Of a stretch of 14,285 nt of DNA, positions 13,638 to 14,285 are shown in pieces. Under the pieces are notes generated by a model. It was not told where the DNA came from. It did no database searches and saw only the letters and a list, made by a program, of their open reading frames with translations. The position numbers and the translations under genes were made by a program. Source of the stretch: an uncultured Collinsella sp. (GTDB lineage Bacteria > Actinomycetota > Coriobacteriia > Coriobacteriales > Coriobacteriaceae). The stretch lies in the NCBI GenBank assembly GCA_958407555.1, contig CATYJC010000042.1, positions 1 to 14,285 of the forward strand. The letters are read 5' to 3'. The number at the start of each line of letters is the position of its first letter. Positions within the stretch are counted from its first letter, which is position 1.

Positions 13638-14285
13638 AAATCCTTGCCATAGCCGATACCGAAGAACGATGCCTTTGGGAGTGCTTTCGCAAGGAACGCT
13701 TTGAGGGAGTCGACCTGATTTTGTCCGCTGGCGATCTGGACCCGGACTATCTTGAGTTTTTGGTCACGGTCATCAACAAACCGCTCATCTACGTGCGCGG
13801 CAATCACGATGACCGCTACGCACGTCATGCACCGGGCGGATGTATCTGCGTAGAAGACAGCGTGTACACGTACCGAGGGATTCGCATTGCGGGCCTTGGC
13901 GGGTCCATGCGTTATCGCGACGGCGCCAACATGTACACCGAACGCGAGATGTCCAAGCGCATGCGTAAGCTGTCGCGTAAGGTTAGGATGGTCGGCGGGT
14001 GCGACATTCTGCTTACCCATGCACCCGCCGCCGGTATGGGTGATCTGGACGATCTGCCGCATCGAGGGTTCGAGTGCTTTAACACGGCGCTTGAGTCCTG
14101 GGGGGCCGACTACATGGTGCATGGGCATGTACACCAAAGCTACGGTTACGATTTTCAGCGCGAGCGGCAGCATGCGTGTGGAACGACGATCATCAACGCC
14201 TGCGGCTATACGCAGTTTGAGCTCGACCAGACGCGCTACCCCATCCGTGGCTGGCAGGCAGCCTGGCTCAATTCGCAAACCATGC
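13634..14285 (+). CDS. Metallophosphoesterase with altered first motif, partial (right edge)
   Basis: 217 residues are visible and the frame is still open at the window end. Calcineurin-like phosphoesterase: motif I is ADTEER (Asp8-Thr9-Glu10, where His is canonical), motif II SAGDLDP (Gly33-Asp34), motif III RGNHDDRY (GNHD 56-59), then LLTHAP (His129) and HGHVHQSYG (GHVH 164-167). A LWECF stretch follows motif I, and IAGLGGSMRYRDG (85-97) and TIINACGY (185-192) fit a cytosolic single-domain family found in gut Clostridia and relatives. No signal peptide. The start ATG overlaps the upstream TGA, so it depends on translational coupling. Given the length it is probably nearly complete. The substrate is unknown; in view of the BMP partner a nucleotide or cyclic nucleotide is a guess. 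Confidence 0.85.
   Translation, partial: MKILAIADTEERCLWECFRKERFEGVDLILSAGDLDPDYLEFLVTVINKPLIYVRGNHDDRYARHAPGGCICVEDSVYTYRGIRIAGLGGSMRYRDGANMYTEREMSKRMRKLSRKVRMVGGCDILLTHAPAAGMGDLDDLPHRGFECFNTALESWGADYMVHGHVHQSYGYDFQRERQHACGTTIINACGYTQFELDQTRYPIRGWQAAWLNSQTM

Overview
The window is about 60% GC and densely packed, with short intergenic gaps, strong Shine-Dalgarno sites and intrinsic terminators. Protein content (fused FeoA-FeoB, glucose-type PTS IIA, WYL regulator, a wall-anchored 5'-nucleotidase with an LAXTG-type sorting signal, a TrpX-like ABC transporter) fits a gut-dwelling high-GC Gram-positive. My best guess is Coriobacteriia, close to Collinsella; this rests on gestalt, not on a marker gene. 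I see no tRNA, rRNA, CRISPR array, insertion sequence or prophage gene.

Layout. 1-968 (minus) is the 5' part of a FeoA-FeoB ferrous iron transporter gene cut by the left edge; its promoter region carries a palindrome and direct repeats that look like a metal-regulator operator. 1153-2055 (minus) is an alpha/beta-hydrolase esterase. Divergent from it, 2300-2863 encodes a single-domain glucose-type PTS IIA with a LacI-type palindrome upstream and a strong terminator downstream. 3045-4448 is asnS, a monocistronic unit with its own promoter and terminator. 4707-5492 is a WYL-domain regulator. It is followed by a three-gene ABC importer: lipoprotein 5653-6633, permease 6838-7761, ATPase 7754-8548. 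A hairpin between the lipoprotein and the permease could lower expression of the last two genes. 8707-10731 is a secreted 5'-nucleotidase-family metallophosphatase with an LAATG sorting signal. 10861-11628 is an MscS channel.

The last unit is the most intriguing. 11721-13637 encodes a 638-residue protein with no signal peptide that joins a ParB-like N-terminal region to a BMP-type (nucleoside-binding lipoprotein family) domain. Its stop overlaps by ATGA the start of a metallophosphoesterase (13634 to the right edge) in which the first metal motif reads D-T-E instead of D-x-H. A substrate-binding fold kept in the cytoplasm and translationally coupled to a phosphoesterase suggests a ligand-sensing or signalling pair that is not, to my knowledge, functionally described.

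Three intergenic hairpins (8548-8579, 8603-8643, 11628-11667) share a GGGACAG core inside otherwise locus-specific stems and may be a dispersed repeat family acting as terminators. Only forward-strand genes occur from 2300 to the right edge; no gap exceeds about 260 bases.
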